From assembly GCA_017434755.1 (NCBI GenBank), contig JAFRER010000002.1, forward strand, positions 1 to 38,222: DNA of 38,222 bases. Direction: 5' to 3'. The DNA comes from Oscillospiraceae bacterium (lineage in GTDB: Bacteria > Bacillota > Clostridia > Oscillospirales > Oscillospiraceae). Below the pieces are notes generated by a model. The model was not told the origin of the DNA. It saw only the letters and a list, made by a program, of their open reading frames with translations, and did no database searches. The first letter of the stretch is position 1; the number at the start of each line of letters is the position of its first letter. Shown here one piece after another: positions 1 through 7,937 of the stretch. The translations under genes were made by a program, and so were the position numbers.

Positions 1-2460
1 GATGCCGGAGCACGGGATGGTGTTGCCGGTCGTGCTGTCGATCTTGACCACCTTCACATAGGAATAAAAGTTGGCGTTGTTGATCAGATAGCGATAGGTT
101 TCGCCGTTCTCGCTGACGAACACGTCGAAGGGCTTGAGCAGTTCGCGGCCTTCCCATCCCTTGACCTGCTGGACGGTATATCTGCCGTAGGGCAGATCCT
201 TCGTCTGAGCAAAGCCGTTCTCGTCGCAGATCAGATAATCACGCTCGGAGTCCTTTGCGTTGTCATAGGAGCCTGCGCTCTTGAGATACACAGCGAACTC
301 TGCGCCAACCTCTGGAGTCTCGATCTGCGTCTCGCCGTCATCGGTGTGCTTGATGATGGCGATATTGCCTTTCTTGACCTGCTCGTACTGCGTCATAGCT
401 TCGCTGTTGTACTCTGCGGTGTAGTTCTTGGGGCTGACGCCGATCTGCTCATTGCCAGGGGTAACGAGGTAGCCCTCGCTGCTGTCCAGCTCTCTGATCG
501 ACCAATCAGTGCCGCAGACATAATACTTGGTGGTGAACTTGCCGTCCGCATCGGTAACGTAGGTGTCAATCAGCTCATCGCCCTTGTAGATGCCATACTT
601 GGCGCCAGCCAGATTCGCATCACCCTGGGCGGAGCCGGTTTCCATGTCCTGCTTGGTAACGGTCAGATTCCATTTCTTGAGCACGTTATCGAAGCTCTTG
701 TTGGTAACCTTATTCCACTCAATCGTCGCCGTCTGATCGTCGGGAACGACATAGCGGATCGGGGTGTCAACTTCCTCCAGGGTGTAACCGGTTCCAATCA
801 GAATGTCATGGAAGGTCGCAATGCCGCTGGCGTCGGTCACAGCATACTCATCCACGGGGATGCCGCTGTAAGAAGTGCCATAGAGGTGGAACTTCAGACC
901 TTCGTTGAGCCCGTCCTCTGCGGTTTTGGTGACTTTGAGGTCGCCGCGCTTGAGCTCGTTGTCGAAGCTCTTGCTTGTGACCTTGTTCCATTCAATGACC
1001 GCCGTCTGATTGTCGGGGACGATATAACGGTCGGGAGTGCCGACTTCCTCGAGAGTGTAGCCGGTACCGATCAGCACATCGTCAAAGACAGCCACACCGC
1101 TGGCGTTGGTGACGGCATATTCATCCACAGGCAGTCCGCAGTAGGAAGTGCCGTACAGATGGAACTTCACGCCCTCGACCAGCCCGTCCTCTGCGGTCTT
1201 GGTTACTTTGAGATCACCGCGGCGCAAGGTATTATTGAAAGTTACGGTAGAGGTCTTGCCGCTGACGATGGTGACAGTCTGAGCCGCCTGCGTTTCGTAC
1301 TTGTCATCGGGAAGTTCAGTCACAGTATAGGTGCCGGGAAGAAGGTCGAGATCGACTGTGCCGTTCTTGCCGGTCGTGACAGTCTCATTGACGCCGTTGC
1401 CAGTGATTGTGAACTTGATTCCCTCGACCTTGCCATCTTCGCTGGTTTTCACAATATGGCCAACGCCGTAAGTTTCCGTGTTCAGCTTGAGATAGAAGAA
1501 CACAGGGTCCTCAGCGCCGGACGCCATCGTCTGCTTACCGGGACAACCCCAAATAAGCATCTTGCCCATACCGAGATTGGTTTTCTTCTGCGCGGAGATC
1601 AGAACAGCGTTGGAAATCATGTTCTTACTCGTGAAAGTGTATTGATTTCCGCTGCGCGTAACAGTGATCCCACTTGCAGAGAAATTGATATCGGCAAGCG
1701 TGTTGTTGGTGTCCGTCAGCGTAATGCTGTAGCTGTCTTTCGCCGCATCATACTGCATCGTATAGGTCTGTGCGCTGCTCTGATTACGAGAGGCGAAGCT
1801 CGGCACAACGTAGTGCTTGGACATCTGATCCAGAACCCAGTTATAGCACTTTTCAGCGGGGCGGTTCTTCAGCGTGGCGTAGAAAAGGTCAGCATCCACG
1901 CCATTTGCCGAAGCGAGGCTTGTGGGGCTGGTTCTGATCTGCTGCTGATACTCCCAGATGATGCACTGTGTCGCATAAATGAAGTCATCAACATTTGTGC
2001 CTGCCACCGGAGAAGACATGTTATCGTGCCAACCATACATCAGGGCCATCATAATTCCGTACTGCGAGGCAATGGGCAGGTTCTGAAAATACCTGCTGTT
2101 TTTGCCGCTTGAACCATTGTAGGTGTCGCTGTAGTTATAGGACACGCCGGATTCGATACAGTACACATGATGAGAGGTTCCATTGCTGTCGATCATCAGG
2201 TACTTATATCTGGCAACGCCGCCGTTGTGATAAGAAACATAGAAGCTTCCGTCATCGTTGTAGAAGAGCGTATTGCCAGCTTTGCTGTAGTAATTGTCTC
2301 CATCAGAGCCGAGATACAGATCGCCATACGTGGAAGTGCATTTCGTGCCCTCTTCGGCTGTCCAGGCGAATGCTGTCACAGGCAGCATCGAAACGACCAT
2401 AAGAATGGCCAGAAACGCCGAAAGCAGTCTCGTGCTCTTGGATTTGAAAATTGCATTCAT
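1..2460 (-). CDS. Large surface protein: thioester domain plus Cna-B (SpaA-like) repeats, 3' end missing
   Basis: The reading frame is open for 820 codons from ATG at 2460 to the window edge, so the C terminus (expected sortase signal or membrane anchor) is not seen. Residues 1-32 are a signal peptide ending in an Ala-Phe-Ala type site. The next domain resembles a thioester domain: Cys101 in YCIE and Gln165 in TQCIIW are the residues expected to form the internal Cys-Gln thioester that can bond covalently to a target. Five Cna-B modules follow from about residue 335, with a sixth beginning at the edge. Two of them (414-504 and 505-595) are near copies. Proteins of this kind are cell-wall adhesins, and in conjugative elements they probably aid cell contact. 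The ribosome site AAAGGATG lies upstream of the start. Confidence 0.88.
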   Translation of the reverse strand, partial: MNAIFKSKSTRLLSAFLAILMVVSMLPVTAFAWTAEEGTKCTSTYGDLYLGSDGDNYYSKAGNTLFYNDDGSFYVSYHNGGVARYKYLMIDSNGTSHHVYCIESGVSYNYSDTYNGSSGKNSRYFQNLPIASQYGIMMALMYGWHDNMSSPVAGTNVDDFIYATQCIIWEYQQQIRTSPTSLASANGVDADLFYATLKNRPAEKCYNWVLDQMSKHYVVPSFASRNQSSAQTYTMQYDAAKDSYSITLTDTNNTLADINFSASGITVTRSGNQYTFTSKNMISNAVLISAQKKTNLGMGKMLIWGCPGKQTMASGAEDPVFFYLKLNTETYGVGHIVKTSEDGKVEGIKFTITGNGVNETVTTGKNGTVDLDLLPGTYTVTELPDDKYETQAAQTVTIVSGKTSTVTFNNTLRRGDLKVTKTAEDGLVEGVKFHLYGTSYCGLPVDEYAVTNASGVAVFDDVLIGTGYTLEEVGTPDRYIVPDNQTAVIEWNKVTSKSFDNELKRGDLKVTKTAEDGLNEGLKFHLYGTSYSGIPVDEYAVTDASGIATFHDILIGTGYTLEEVDTPIRYVVPDDQTATIEWNKVTNKSFDNVLKKWNLTVTKQDMETGSAQGDANLAGAKYGIYKGDELIDTYVTDADGKFTTKYYVCGTDWSIRELDSSEGYLVTPGNEQIGVSPKNYTAEYNSEAMTQYEQVKKGNIAIIKHTDDGETQIETPEVGAEFAVYLKSAGSYDNAKDSERDYLICDENGFAQTKDLPYGRYTVQQVKGWEGRELLKPFDVFVSENGETYRYLINNANFYSYVKVVKIDSTTGNTIPCSGI
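676..1221 (-). repeat. Two tandem 273-bp Cna-B repeat units within the surface protein gene
   Basis: Units 949-1221 and 676-948 each encode 91 residues starting RGDLKVTKTAEDGL and ending near the SFDN motif before a Leu-Lys. They are very similar at protein and DNA level, with differences mostly in third codon positions and a few conservative changes. They fit in-frame duplication of one Cna-B domain. Repeat number in such stalk proteins often varies among strains. Confidence 0.85.
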
Positions 2461-2489
2461 ATCTCTTTTTCATCCTTTCATTTTTGGGG

Positions 2490-2526
2490 TAAAGAAAAAG
2501 CCCTCCGCTATTTCAGCAGAGGACTT
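2490..2526 (-). terminator. Intrinsic terminator after the lipoprotein gene
   Basis: On the minus strand an 11-bp stem (2515-2525 with 2499-2509, two G-T wobbles) with a 5-nt loop is followed by TTTTTCTTT. It lies 22 bases past the lipoprotein stop and about 30 bases before the surface protein start. It could end the lipoprotein transcript or act as an attenuator for the surface protein gene. Confidence 0.85.
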
Positions 2527-2547
2527 CGTCCATTTGAGGTTGTGGTG

Positions 2548-3381
2548 TTATGCGAATACAAAGTAGATGGCGTATGAACCGCCGCCTATTGATTCGCAGT
2601 AGATGTTGAACTCCGTGATCTCATCGAGGCCATAGGCGCTGAGGTTTTCTACCGTGTGAAACCGGATATACTGTTCCAACGCCGACCTTAGAGTGCTGCC
2701 CTGGTTGGACTCCGATGCCGTCACCGGATTCCACCATGTGGCGTTCTGCGGATTCAGCGAGGTGTTCATCGTATAGCCCATGCTCTGACCGATGGCGATG
2801 CAGTCGGCTCGGATCGCATTGATGTCGAATTCATAATCGTATGCGGTCTTGGGCTGCGTTTCCACAGGAGGCTCTGTTTCGACCGGAGCAGGAGGCTCAG
2901 TCTGTGTGGGAGGCTCCGTTGGAGCAGGCGGTTCAGCCAGTGCGGGTTCGGTCGGTGCTGGCGGAGCAGGAGGCTCCGTTGGTTTGGGCTGTTCCGGTTC
3001 CTTTGGTGACTCAGTTGGTTTCTGCTCTGGAGTCTCATTTTGCTCAGAAGGCTTATCCGCTATTACTACCTCAAAAGAGGGCTGAACACTCTCCGGGCTC
3101 CTCGGCTCTTCCTTTGTGACCGGCTCGACTTCATTATCCTCAGTTATTCCAGCATCTGTCGGGGTTCCTGATTCTTCGTCGTTCATCTCAGGTACATCTA
3201 TATTGACGCTTGATGTGATGGTTGCTTCCAGCATCTCTTTGCTTTCTGTTGCAGCAGTCGTTGTCAGCAGCATATCGCTTGTCTTTTGCGGCTCGGAACT
3301 CTCCGAAACCGGAACAACTGCCTCACATCCGCACAGACACAGAAGAATGATGGCAACCGTGATGATAAGTGACTTTCTCAT
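2548..3381 (-). CDS. Predicted lipoprotein with Pro/Thr/Glu-rich stalk
   Basis: This is a 277-residue protein with a lipoprotein signal: Lys/Arg start, hydrophobic run, then LCGC with Cys19 as the lipidated residue. Residues about 20-90 are Ser/Thr/Glu-rich. Residues about 95-180 are a low-complexity stalk of EPP, APTEP and QTEPP units. Residues about 183-277 form a globular domain I do not recognise. The design (lipid anchor, extended spacer, small outer domain) suggests a protein held at the cell surface. The ribosome site GAGGAGG precedes the ATG. It has its own promoter and terminator between parB and the surface protein gene, so it is probably part of the element's cargo. Function unknown. 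Confidence 0.8.
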   Translation of the reverse strand: MRKSLIITVAIILLCLCGCEAVVPVSESSEPQKTSDMLLTTTAATESKEMLEATITSSVNIDVPEMNDEESGTPTDAGITEDNEVEPVTKEEPRSPESVQPSFEVVIADKPSEQNETPEQKPTESPKEPEQPKPTEPPAPPAPTEPALAEPPAPTEPPTQTEPPAPVETEPPVETQPKTAYDYEFDINAIRADCIAIGQSMGYTMNTSLNPQNATWWNPVTASESNQGSTLRSALEQYIRFHTVENLSAYGLDEITEFNIYCESIGGGSYAIYFVFA

Positions 3382-3411
3382 AGGATCGCCTCCTCAATTA
3401 TTATCACCTTC

Positions 3412-3440
3412 ATTGTACGGGCCTCTGCTTCATAAGGCAA
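3412..3440 (-). promoter_or_regulatory. Sigma-A promoter for the lipoprotein gene
   Basis: On the minus strand TTGCCT (3435-3440), a 17-bp spacer and TACAAT (3412-3417). It sits about 30 bases upstream of the lipoprotein start. Confidence 0.6.
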
Positions 3441-3574
3441 AGGTACGCCAACCTCATAATAACCCTACTCTTCTTCCTTTGAGCTGGTAAGCTGGTGAAA
3501 CAGGGGGAGAGTGTGAGAGGGGGAAAACGATCACGCTGCACCCAAAAGGGTACACTACTCCCTTGGCGTATGGG

Positions 3575-4525
3575 TTATCTTGCTTCACCTCGGTCTTTCT
3601 GCCGTTCCTGTACCCGATGATAATACTCAAGCGCTTTCATAATATATTCACCGGTTTTGTTGTACGGAACGCTGTCAGGAATGAACCGTCTTGCATCTTC
3701 ATACTTAATGCGGATCTTCTCCTTTTGGTTCGGCTTCTCTTCACTCATGATGGATTCGATGACCTCATTAGAGAGCTTGCCTTCCTGGGAGAACCTCTTC
3801 ATCTTGATAGCCTGGGCAAGGGATGGCGTTGCGTCCGCGTAGGAGATTTCCTCCAGCAGCGTCTCTTGTTCTTCCTTTTTGAGGTAGGACAATTCAACTG
3901 CCGGTCTGAACGCAATGCGGCCCTCGTCAACAAGGTCAAGCAGCGGCGGGATAAGCTCTGTGAGACGGATATATCGAGAGACTTGCCTTGCACTTTCATT
4001 GGTACTATCGGCAATAATATCTCTTGATTTCACCCCATCCAACTTGTGGTCCACTGGTCCACAAGTTAAATCCGATCTCTGACCCTGCCTATTCATGGCT
4101 TCCAGACGCATCTTGTACGAAAATGCCTTTTCGCTCGGAAGGATGGTGGAACGCTGTAGGTTGGATTCAACCATTAAGATAATGGCCTCGTCGCGGCTCA
4201 TTTCACGGACCTCTGCCTTTACGGTTTCAAGTCCAGCGATTTCACACGCCTTTTTCCGACGATGGCCAGATACGATCTCATAGCGTCCGTCTTCCTTCGG
4301 GCGAAGCGTGACAGGGGTGATAATCCCGCGCTCCTTGATGCTCTGAACAAGCTGGTCCATATCCTCATCAATTTTCACCTTGAAGGGATGGTCCGGGAAA
4401 TCGTCGATCTCCGAGATGGGAATATCGAAAATGCGAGGGAGCTTGTTTACCTTGCGTTCCTCGTCATTTGCGAATAACTCATCGTATCCAGTCAGGCCCA
4501 AGTCGATCTTTTGCACGTTCTTCAA
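3575..4525 (-). CDS. parB: ParB/Spo0J-family partition protein
   Basis: This 316-residue protein has the ParB N-terminal domain (about 33-125), with the GHRRKKA box at 87-93 that in this family binds CTP, and an NLQR segment at 122-125. A central helix-turn-helix region (about 165-195) would bind the parS site. The C-terminal part is charged and probably dimerises. The start is TTG at 4525, chosen because GGAGGTGA lies 6 bases upstream; this places it inside the end of parA, a 47-bp overlap that suggests translational coupling. ParB works with ParA to keep the excised or replicating element in daughter cells, or acts in its regulation. It is of the element type, not the chromosomal parB found near oriC. 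No parS-like palindrome was spotted nearby. Confidence 0.9.
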   Translation of the reverse strand: MKNVQKIDLGLTGYDELFANDEERKVNKLPRIFDIPISEIDDFPDHPFKVKIDEDMDQLVQSIKERGIITPVTLRPKEDGRYEIVSGHRRKKACEIAGLETVKAEVREMSRDEAIILMVESNLQRSTILPSEKAFSYKMRLEAMNRQGQRSDLTCGPVDHKLDGVKSRDIIADSTNESARQVSRYIRLTELIPPLLDLVDEGRIAFRPAVELSYLKKEEQETLLEEISYADATPSLAQAIKMKRFSQEGKLSNEVIESIMSEEKPNQKEKIRIKYEDARRFIPDSVPYNKTGEYIMKALEYYHRVQERQKDRGEAR

Positions 4526-5303
4526 TCTCTGTCACCTCCTTCGTAAGTGCCTCATACGCTGCTGCCACTTTTCCGTTCTTGTCGTGGGAGAAGATGCTTT
4601 CTCCGGAAAGACTGCACTCCGCAGCTCGCACCGAAAAGGGAATCTCGGCATTGAACACGCGGATGTTTTCTCCTACTGAAGAACGGAGCGATGTGATAAT
4701 CGTCTTGGCATTGTTCGTGCGGTTATCTACCATCGTCAGCAAAATGCCGTCGATCTTCAATCTCGGATTGATCTGCCGCTTGATCTTTGCAATCGAGCGC
4801 AGAAGCAGGTTGAGACCTTTGGTTGACAGGAAGTTCGGCTGAGACGGTATAATCACGCTGTCTGCCGCAGCAAGCGCATTGACCGTCATCATTCCCAGAG
4901 AAGGCATACAGTCTATAAGGATATAGTCGTATTTCTTTCTCATGCCGTCGATGCAGGACTTCAGAACATACTCTCGGCTCATAACATTGAACAAGCCCGT
5001 TTCCATGCCGGACAGTTCAATATTAGAAGGAAGCAAGTCAACGCCCTCATTGTGGGCAATTACTGCATCACCGGGAATCTGCTCGTCATCTATGACCGAT
5101 TGCATGAGCGTAGAGAGCGACACATCCAACTCATCGGGGTTCTTAACACCGAGGCTCACTGTCAGGCTGCCTTGTGGGTCAGCATCTATCAGCAAGACCT
5201 TCTTGCCGGTGGTTGCCAGGCCCACGCCGAGGTTGACTGTCGTAGTCGTTTTTCCGACGCCGCCTTTCTGATTTGTGATGGCGATCACTTTACAGTTTTC
5301 CAT
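4479..5303 (-). CDS. parA: ParA/Soj-family partition ATPase
   Basis: This 274-residue protein opens with a deviant Walker A motif, KGGVGKTT (residues 13-20), the mark of the ParA/MinD family. DADPQGS follows, then the Walker B-like YILIDCMPSLG. ParA dimers bind ATP and DNA and move ParB-bound partition complexes. The frame is open further upstream to 5393, but ATG at 5303 is preferred because AAAGGAGG sits 8 bases before it and the family starts right there (MENCKVIAITNQKGG). Its 3' end overlaps parB. A long untranslated, structured leader lies upstream. The context is the partition module of the conjugative element. Confidence 0.92.
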   Translation of the reverse strand: MENCKVIAITNQKGGVGKTTTTVNLGVGLATTGKKVLLIDADPQGSLTVSLGVKNPDELDVSLSTLMQSVIDDEQIPGDAVIAHNEGVDLLPSNIELSGMETGLFNVMSREYVLKSCIDGMRKKYDYILIDCMPSLGMMTVNALAAADSVIIPSQPNFLSTKGLNLLLRSIAKIKRQINPRLKIDGILLTMVDNRTNNAKTIITSLRSSVGENIRVFNAEIPFSVRAAECSLSGESIFSHDKNGKVAAAYEALTKEVTEIEERAKDRLGPDWIR

Positions 5304-5700
5304 GCGTTTTCCTCCTTTCTTGGAATTCACAGCGATCCATTTCTGTACCGCTATGTACCTGTGCGTTATTTGTCCTCGACGCCCCACGCACACGGGAATA
5401 CATCAGACGCTTGTTTGCGAAACAAGTCCATGGGAATCTCACCCCTGCCGGGTCCTCCGCCAGCTCCGTAGAGAAGTATCATTAACCCTGTAGCGTTTCA
5501 TGGCCATATCCGTAGCAACCGGATATTTCAGAATGGTTCGGAAACGCTCGCCACCTTGCTTTCCGTTATTACCCGGATGGGCAGGAGGGTCTTGGCGCAT
5601 CTTCATTCGGCTGGGGCTTTCGCCCCCGCTCAGGAACGTATCTGATGAATGTGTATTCAGTTGTCAAGTAGCGGTGAGTAGGAATTTCTCCTCTCACCCC
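5304..5700 (-). promoter_or_regulatory. Structured leader upstream of parA (candidate cis-acting RNA)
   Basis: This stretch has no convincing gene. Read on the minus strand it has several perfect stems: GGGGC-GAAA-GCCCC (5613-5626, a GNRA tetraloop); an 8-bp outer helix AGCGTTTC/GAAACGCT (5541-5548 with 5492-5499) enclosing a 6-bp hairpin ATATCC/GGATAT (5521-5526 with 5506-5511, on the plus-strand letters); and CTTGTTT/AAACAAG (5410-5426). A TTGACA box at 5662-5667 with a weak -10 may start the transcript. The nesting of helices suggests a folded RNA or a single-stranded DNA structure. I do not recognise a known riboswitch class. Confidence 0.45.
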
Positions 5701-5786
5701 CCTACCGCAACCTTTGAGGCTCCAAAACGACATCTGTTTTTCAATTTTTTCAAAAAAATTTTTTCTGCCTGCTTCACACTGCCCAT

Positions 5787-5822
5787 AAAGCAAAAATGCC
5801 CGTCGATGTTACTCGACGGGCA
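5787..5822 (-). terminator. Intrinsic terminator, first of a tandem pair
   Basis: A perfect 10-bp stem TGCCCGTCGA/TCGACGGGCA (5797-5806 with 5813-5822), 6-nt loop, followed on the minus strand by TTTTTGCTTT. It lies between lysS and the parA leader. Confidence 0.8.
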
Positions 5823-5823
5823 C

Positions 5824-5863
5824 AAAACAAAAAAAGACCCACTACCTTTCGATAGTGAGTCTT
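5824..5863 (-). terminator. Intrinsic terminator, second of a tandem pair
   Basis: On the minus strand an 11-bp stem AAGACTCACTA/TAGTGGGTCTT (one G-T pair) is followed by TTTTTTTGTTTT. It would stop transcripts arriving from greA-lysS before they enter the parA leader. Together with its neighbour it insulates the element. The 5864-5987 stretch between here and lysS holds a further 7-bp inverted repeat (TTTCGCT/AGCGAAA) but no gene. Confidence 0.8.
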
Positions 5864-5987
5864 ATGATACGATATGGAATTGTAAAGCAATCAGCGATGA
5901 TTTACACATTTTTCGCTTCCGTTTTGGAGAGCGAAAGGTGATTATTGGAGACTTTTTTGGTGATACGAGCCCAAATTAGACCCCAAA

Positions 5988-7922
5988 TCAATACAGCTTC
6001 GCGCCAGCCGGGATGTGCGGATCGACCATCAGAAGATGGAGTTTTTCTTCCTCTCCTTCATGGTGAACGGCACTAATCAGCATACCGCAGGATTCGATTC
6101 CCATCATGGCTCTCGGAGGCAGATTCGTGATTGCAATGCAGGTCTTTCCGATCAGCTCTTCCGGCTCGTAATATGCGTGAATACCGCTCAAAATCGTCCT
6201 TTTCTCGTCAGAACCGTCATCCAGAGTGAACTTCAAGAGCTTCTTGGACTTGGGGACCGCTTCGCATTCAAGAACCTTAACGGCACGGAAATCGCTCTTG
6301 CTGAAGGTCTCAAAATCGACCGTATCCTGGAACAAAGGCTCAATCACGACATTGGAAAAGTCGATCTTTTCTTCGACCGCAGGCGCAGTCTCAACCGGCT
6401 TCTCTTCGGCCTTGGTTTCGGGCTTATCCTTGTCCAAAGGTTTCATTGTGGGGAAAAGAAGAACGTCCCTTATGGAAGCGCTGTTGGTCAGAAGCATCAC
6501 GAGCCTGTCGATCCCGTATCCGATGCCTCCGGTGGGCGGCATGCCGATCTCAAGGGCATTCAGGAAGTCCTCGTCCGTATGGTTCGCTTCCGCATCGCCT
6601 GCGGCAGCCGCAGCATCCTGCGCGGCAAAACGTTCCCGCTGATCGATCGGATCGTTGAGCTCGGAATAGGCGTTGCACATCTCCCAGCCGTTGATGAAAA
6701 GTTCGAAACGTTCCACATAGTCCGGCTTGTCGGGCTTTCTCTTCGTCAGCGGGGAAATATCCACGGGATGATCCATGATGAAGACAGGCTGTATAAGCTT
6801 GGCTTCACAGAATTCCTCAAAGAAGAGATTCAGGATATCGCCTTTCTGATGCCTTTCCTCGAATTCAACGCCTTTTTCCCGGGCTATCGCTTTTGCCTGG
6901 GCCGTATCGCGGATCTGGTCGAAGTCGACTCCGGAATACTTCTTCACGGCATCGATCATGGTAAGCCTTTCGAAGGGCTTTCCGAGATCGATCGTTTTTT
7001 CGCCGTAGACGATCTTATCCGTGCCGCATACCGTACGCGCAAGATGTCTGAACATGTCCTCGGTCAGATCCATCATGCCGTGATAATCGGTATAAGCCTG
7101 ATAAAGCTCCATCAGCGTGAATTCGGGATTGTGCCTTGTGTCCATCCCTTCATTCCTGAAGACCCTGCCGATCTCGTATACCTTCTCAAGTCCGCCGACG
7201 ATGAGGCGCTTGAGATAGAGTTCAAGCGAGATCCTGAGCTTCATATCCTCGTTGAGAGCATTGTAGTGCGTCTCAAAAGGCCTTGCCGCGGCGCCGCCCG
7301 CATTGGATACGAGCATCGGAGTCTCGACCTCCATGAATCCCCTGTCATCCAGATATCTTCTGATGCCGCTTATGATCGCGGACCTCTTTACAAAGGTATC
7401 CCTGACCTCCGGATTCATAATGAGGTCCGTATATCTCTGCCGGTATCTCAGGTCTGTGTTCGTAAGTCCGTGGTACTTTTCGGGGAGTATCTGCAGACTT
7501 TTGGAAAGCAGGGTGATGCTCTCAGCACGGACGGAGATCTCCTCTGTCTTTGTGCGGAAGACCTCCCCTTTTATCCCGATGATATCGCCTATGTCGAGCT
7601 TCTTGAAATCGGCATAGGCTTCTTCTCCGAGGTTGTCTCTGGATACATAGATCTGGATGGAGCCTCTGAGGTCCTGGATATGGCAGAACGATGCCTTGCC
7701 CATAACACGTTTTGACATCATCCTTCCCGCTAATGTGACAAAATGACCCTCATAGCGGTCATAATCGGCAAGGATGTCAGCCGTATGTTCGGAAACGTCG
7801 AACCTTGTGATCCTGAAAGGGTCACTGCCGCGCTTCTGAAGCTCAAATAGCTTGTCCCTCCTGATCTGCAAAAGCTCCGAAACTTCTCTTGCAGAATCGG
7901 GACTGTTGAAAGTATTGCTCAT
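5988..7922 (-). CDS. lysS: Lysyl-tRNA synthetase, class II, with C-terminal EMAP-type tRNA-binding domain
   Basis: This 644-residue enzyme attaches lysine to tRNA-Lys using ATP. The N-terminal OB fold (about 55-145) reads the anticodon. The class II core follows: motif 1 near 190-205 (FMEVETPML), motif 2 at 253-275 (GRVFRNEG, then RHNPEFT), motif 3 near 466-480 (GIGYGIDRL). A Glu/Pro/Ala-rich linker (about 495-520) leads to an extra domain at about 530-644, similar to the Trbp111/EMAP domain at the end of MetRS (FRAVKVLECE, LSGIHAYYEPEELIGK, GMLISA). This makes it about 140 residues longer than the usual bacterial LysRS; such extended forms are known in Clostridia. The start has GGGGATC upstream and lies 15 bases after greA, so the two form an operon. 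The conjugative element begins right after its stop. Confidence 0.97.
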   Translation of the reverse strand: MSNTFNSPDSAREVSELLQIRRDKLFELQKRGSDPFRITRFDVSEHTADILADYDRYEGHFVTLAGRMMSKRVMGKASFCHIQDLRGSIQIYVSRDNLGEEAYADFKKLDIGDIIGIKGEVFRTKTEEISVRAESITLLSKSLQILPEKYHGLTNTDLRYRQRYTDLIMNPEVRDTFVKRSAIISGIRRYLDDRGFMEVETPMLVSNAGGAAARPFETHYNALNEDMKLRISLELYLKRLIVGGLEKVYEIGRVFRNEGMDTRHNPEFTLMELYQAYTDYHGMMDLTEDMFRHLARTVCGTDKIVYGEKTIDLGKPFERLTMIDAVKKYSGVDFDQIRDTAQAKAIAREKGVEFEERHQKGDILNLFFEEFCEAKLIQPVFIMDHPVDISPLTKRKPDKPDYVERFELFINGWEMCNAYSELNDPIDQRERFAAQDAAAAAGDAEANHTDEDFLNALEIGMPPTGGIGYGIDRLVMLLTNSASIRDVLLFPTMKPLDKDKPETKAEEKPVETAPAVEEKIDFSNVVIEPLFQDTVDFETFSKSDFRAVKVLECEAVPKSKKLLKFTLDDGSDEKRTILSGIHAYYEPEELIGKTCIAITNLPPRAMMGIESCGMLISAVHHEGEEEKLHLLMVDPHIPAGAKLY

Positions 7923-7937
7923 TCTGATCCCCGATAA

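Larger units (their letters stand above)
1..5987. mobile_element. End of a probable integrative and conjugative element (Tn1549/CTn-like), continuing off the left edge
   Basis: This block holds parA, parB, a Pro-rich lipoprotein and a large Cna-B surface protein, all read leftward. That gene set is known from Tn1549/CTn-type conjugative elements of Clostridia and is not typical beside lysS. The right boundary is inferred: lysS stops at 5988 and no host gene lies between it and the parA leader. No integrase, relaxase or type IV secretion gene is visible, as these would lie further left. The exact attachment site cannot be fixed from one end. A plain plasmid-like partition island or a prophage remnant is less likely given the surface protein. 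Confidence 0.6.

Noticed and set aside
346-2112. Long plus-strand frame opposite the surface protein gene
   Set aside because: It mirrors codon bias of the minus-strand Cna-B gene, which has a signal peptide, ribosome site and recognisable domains. The plus frame has none.
2841-3119. Plus-strand Gly/Ala/Val-rich frame
   Set aside because: It is the complement of the Pro/Thr/Glu-rich stalk of the lipoprotein.
3382-5303. Search for a parS site and CRISPR-like spaced repeats
   Set aside because: No TGTTTCACGTGAAACA-like palindrome and no regularly spaced repeats were seen here or elsewhere in the window.
5569-5793. Minus-strand 74-codon frame in the parA leader
   Set aside because: It overlaps the structured leader stems and has no ribosome site or family likeness; taken as a chance frame.
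5500-5979. Plus-strand frame crossing the parA leader
   Set aside because: No ribosome site, crosses two terminators and several hairpins; composition is not coding-like.
6015-7715. 566-codon plus-strand frame opposite lysS
   Set aside because: LysS motifs are complete on the minus strand; the plus frame has no ribosome site or recognisable domain.
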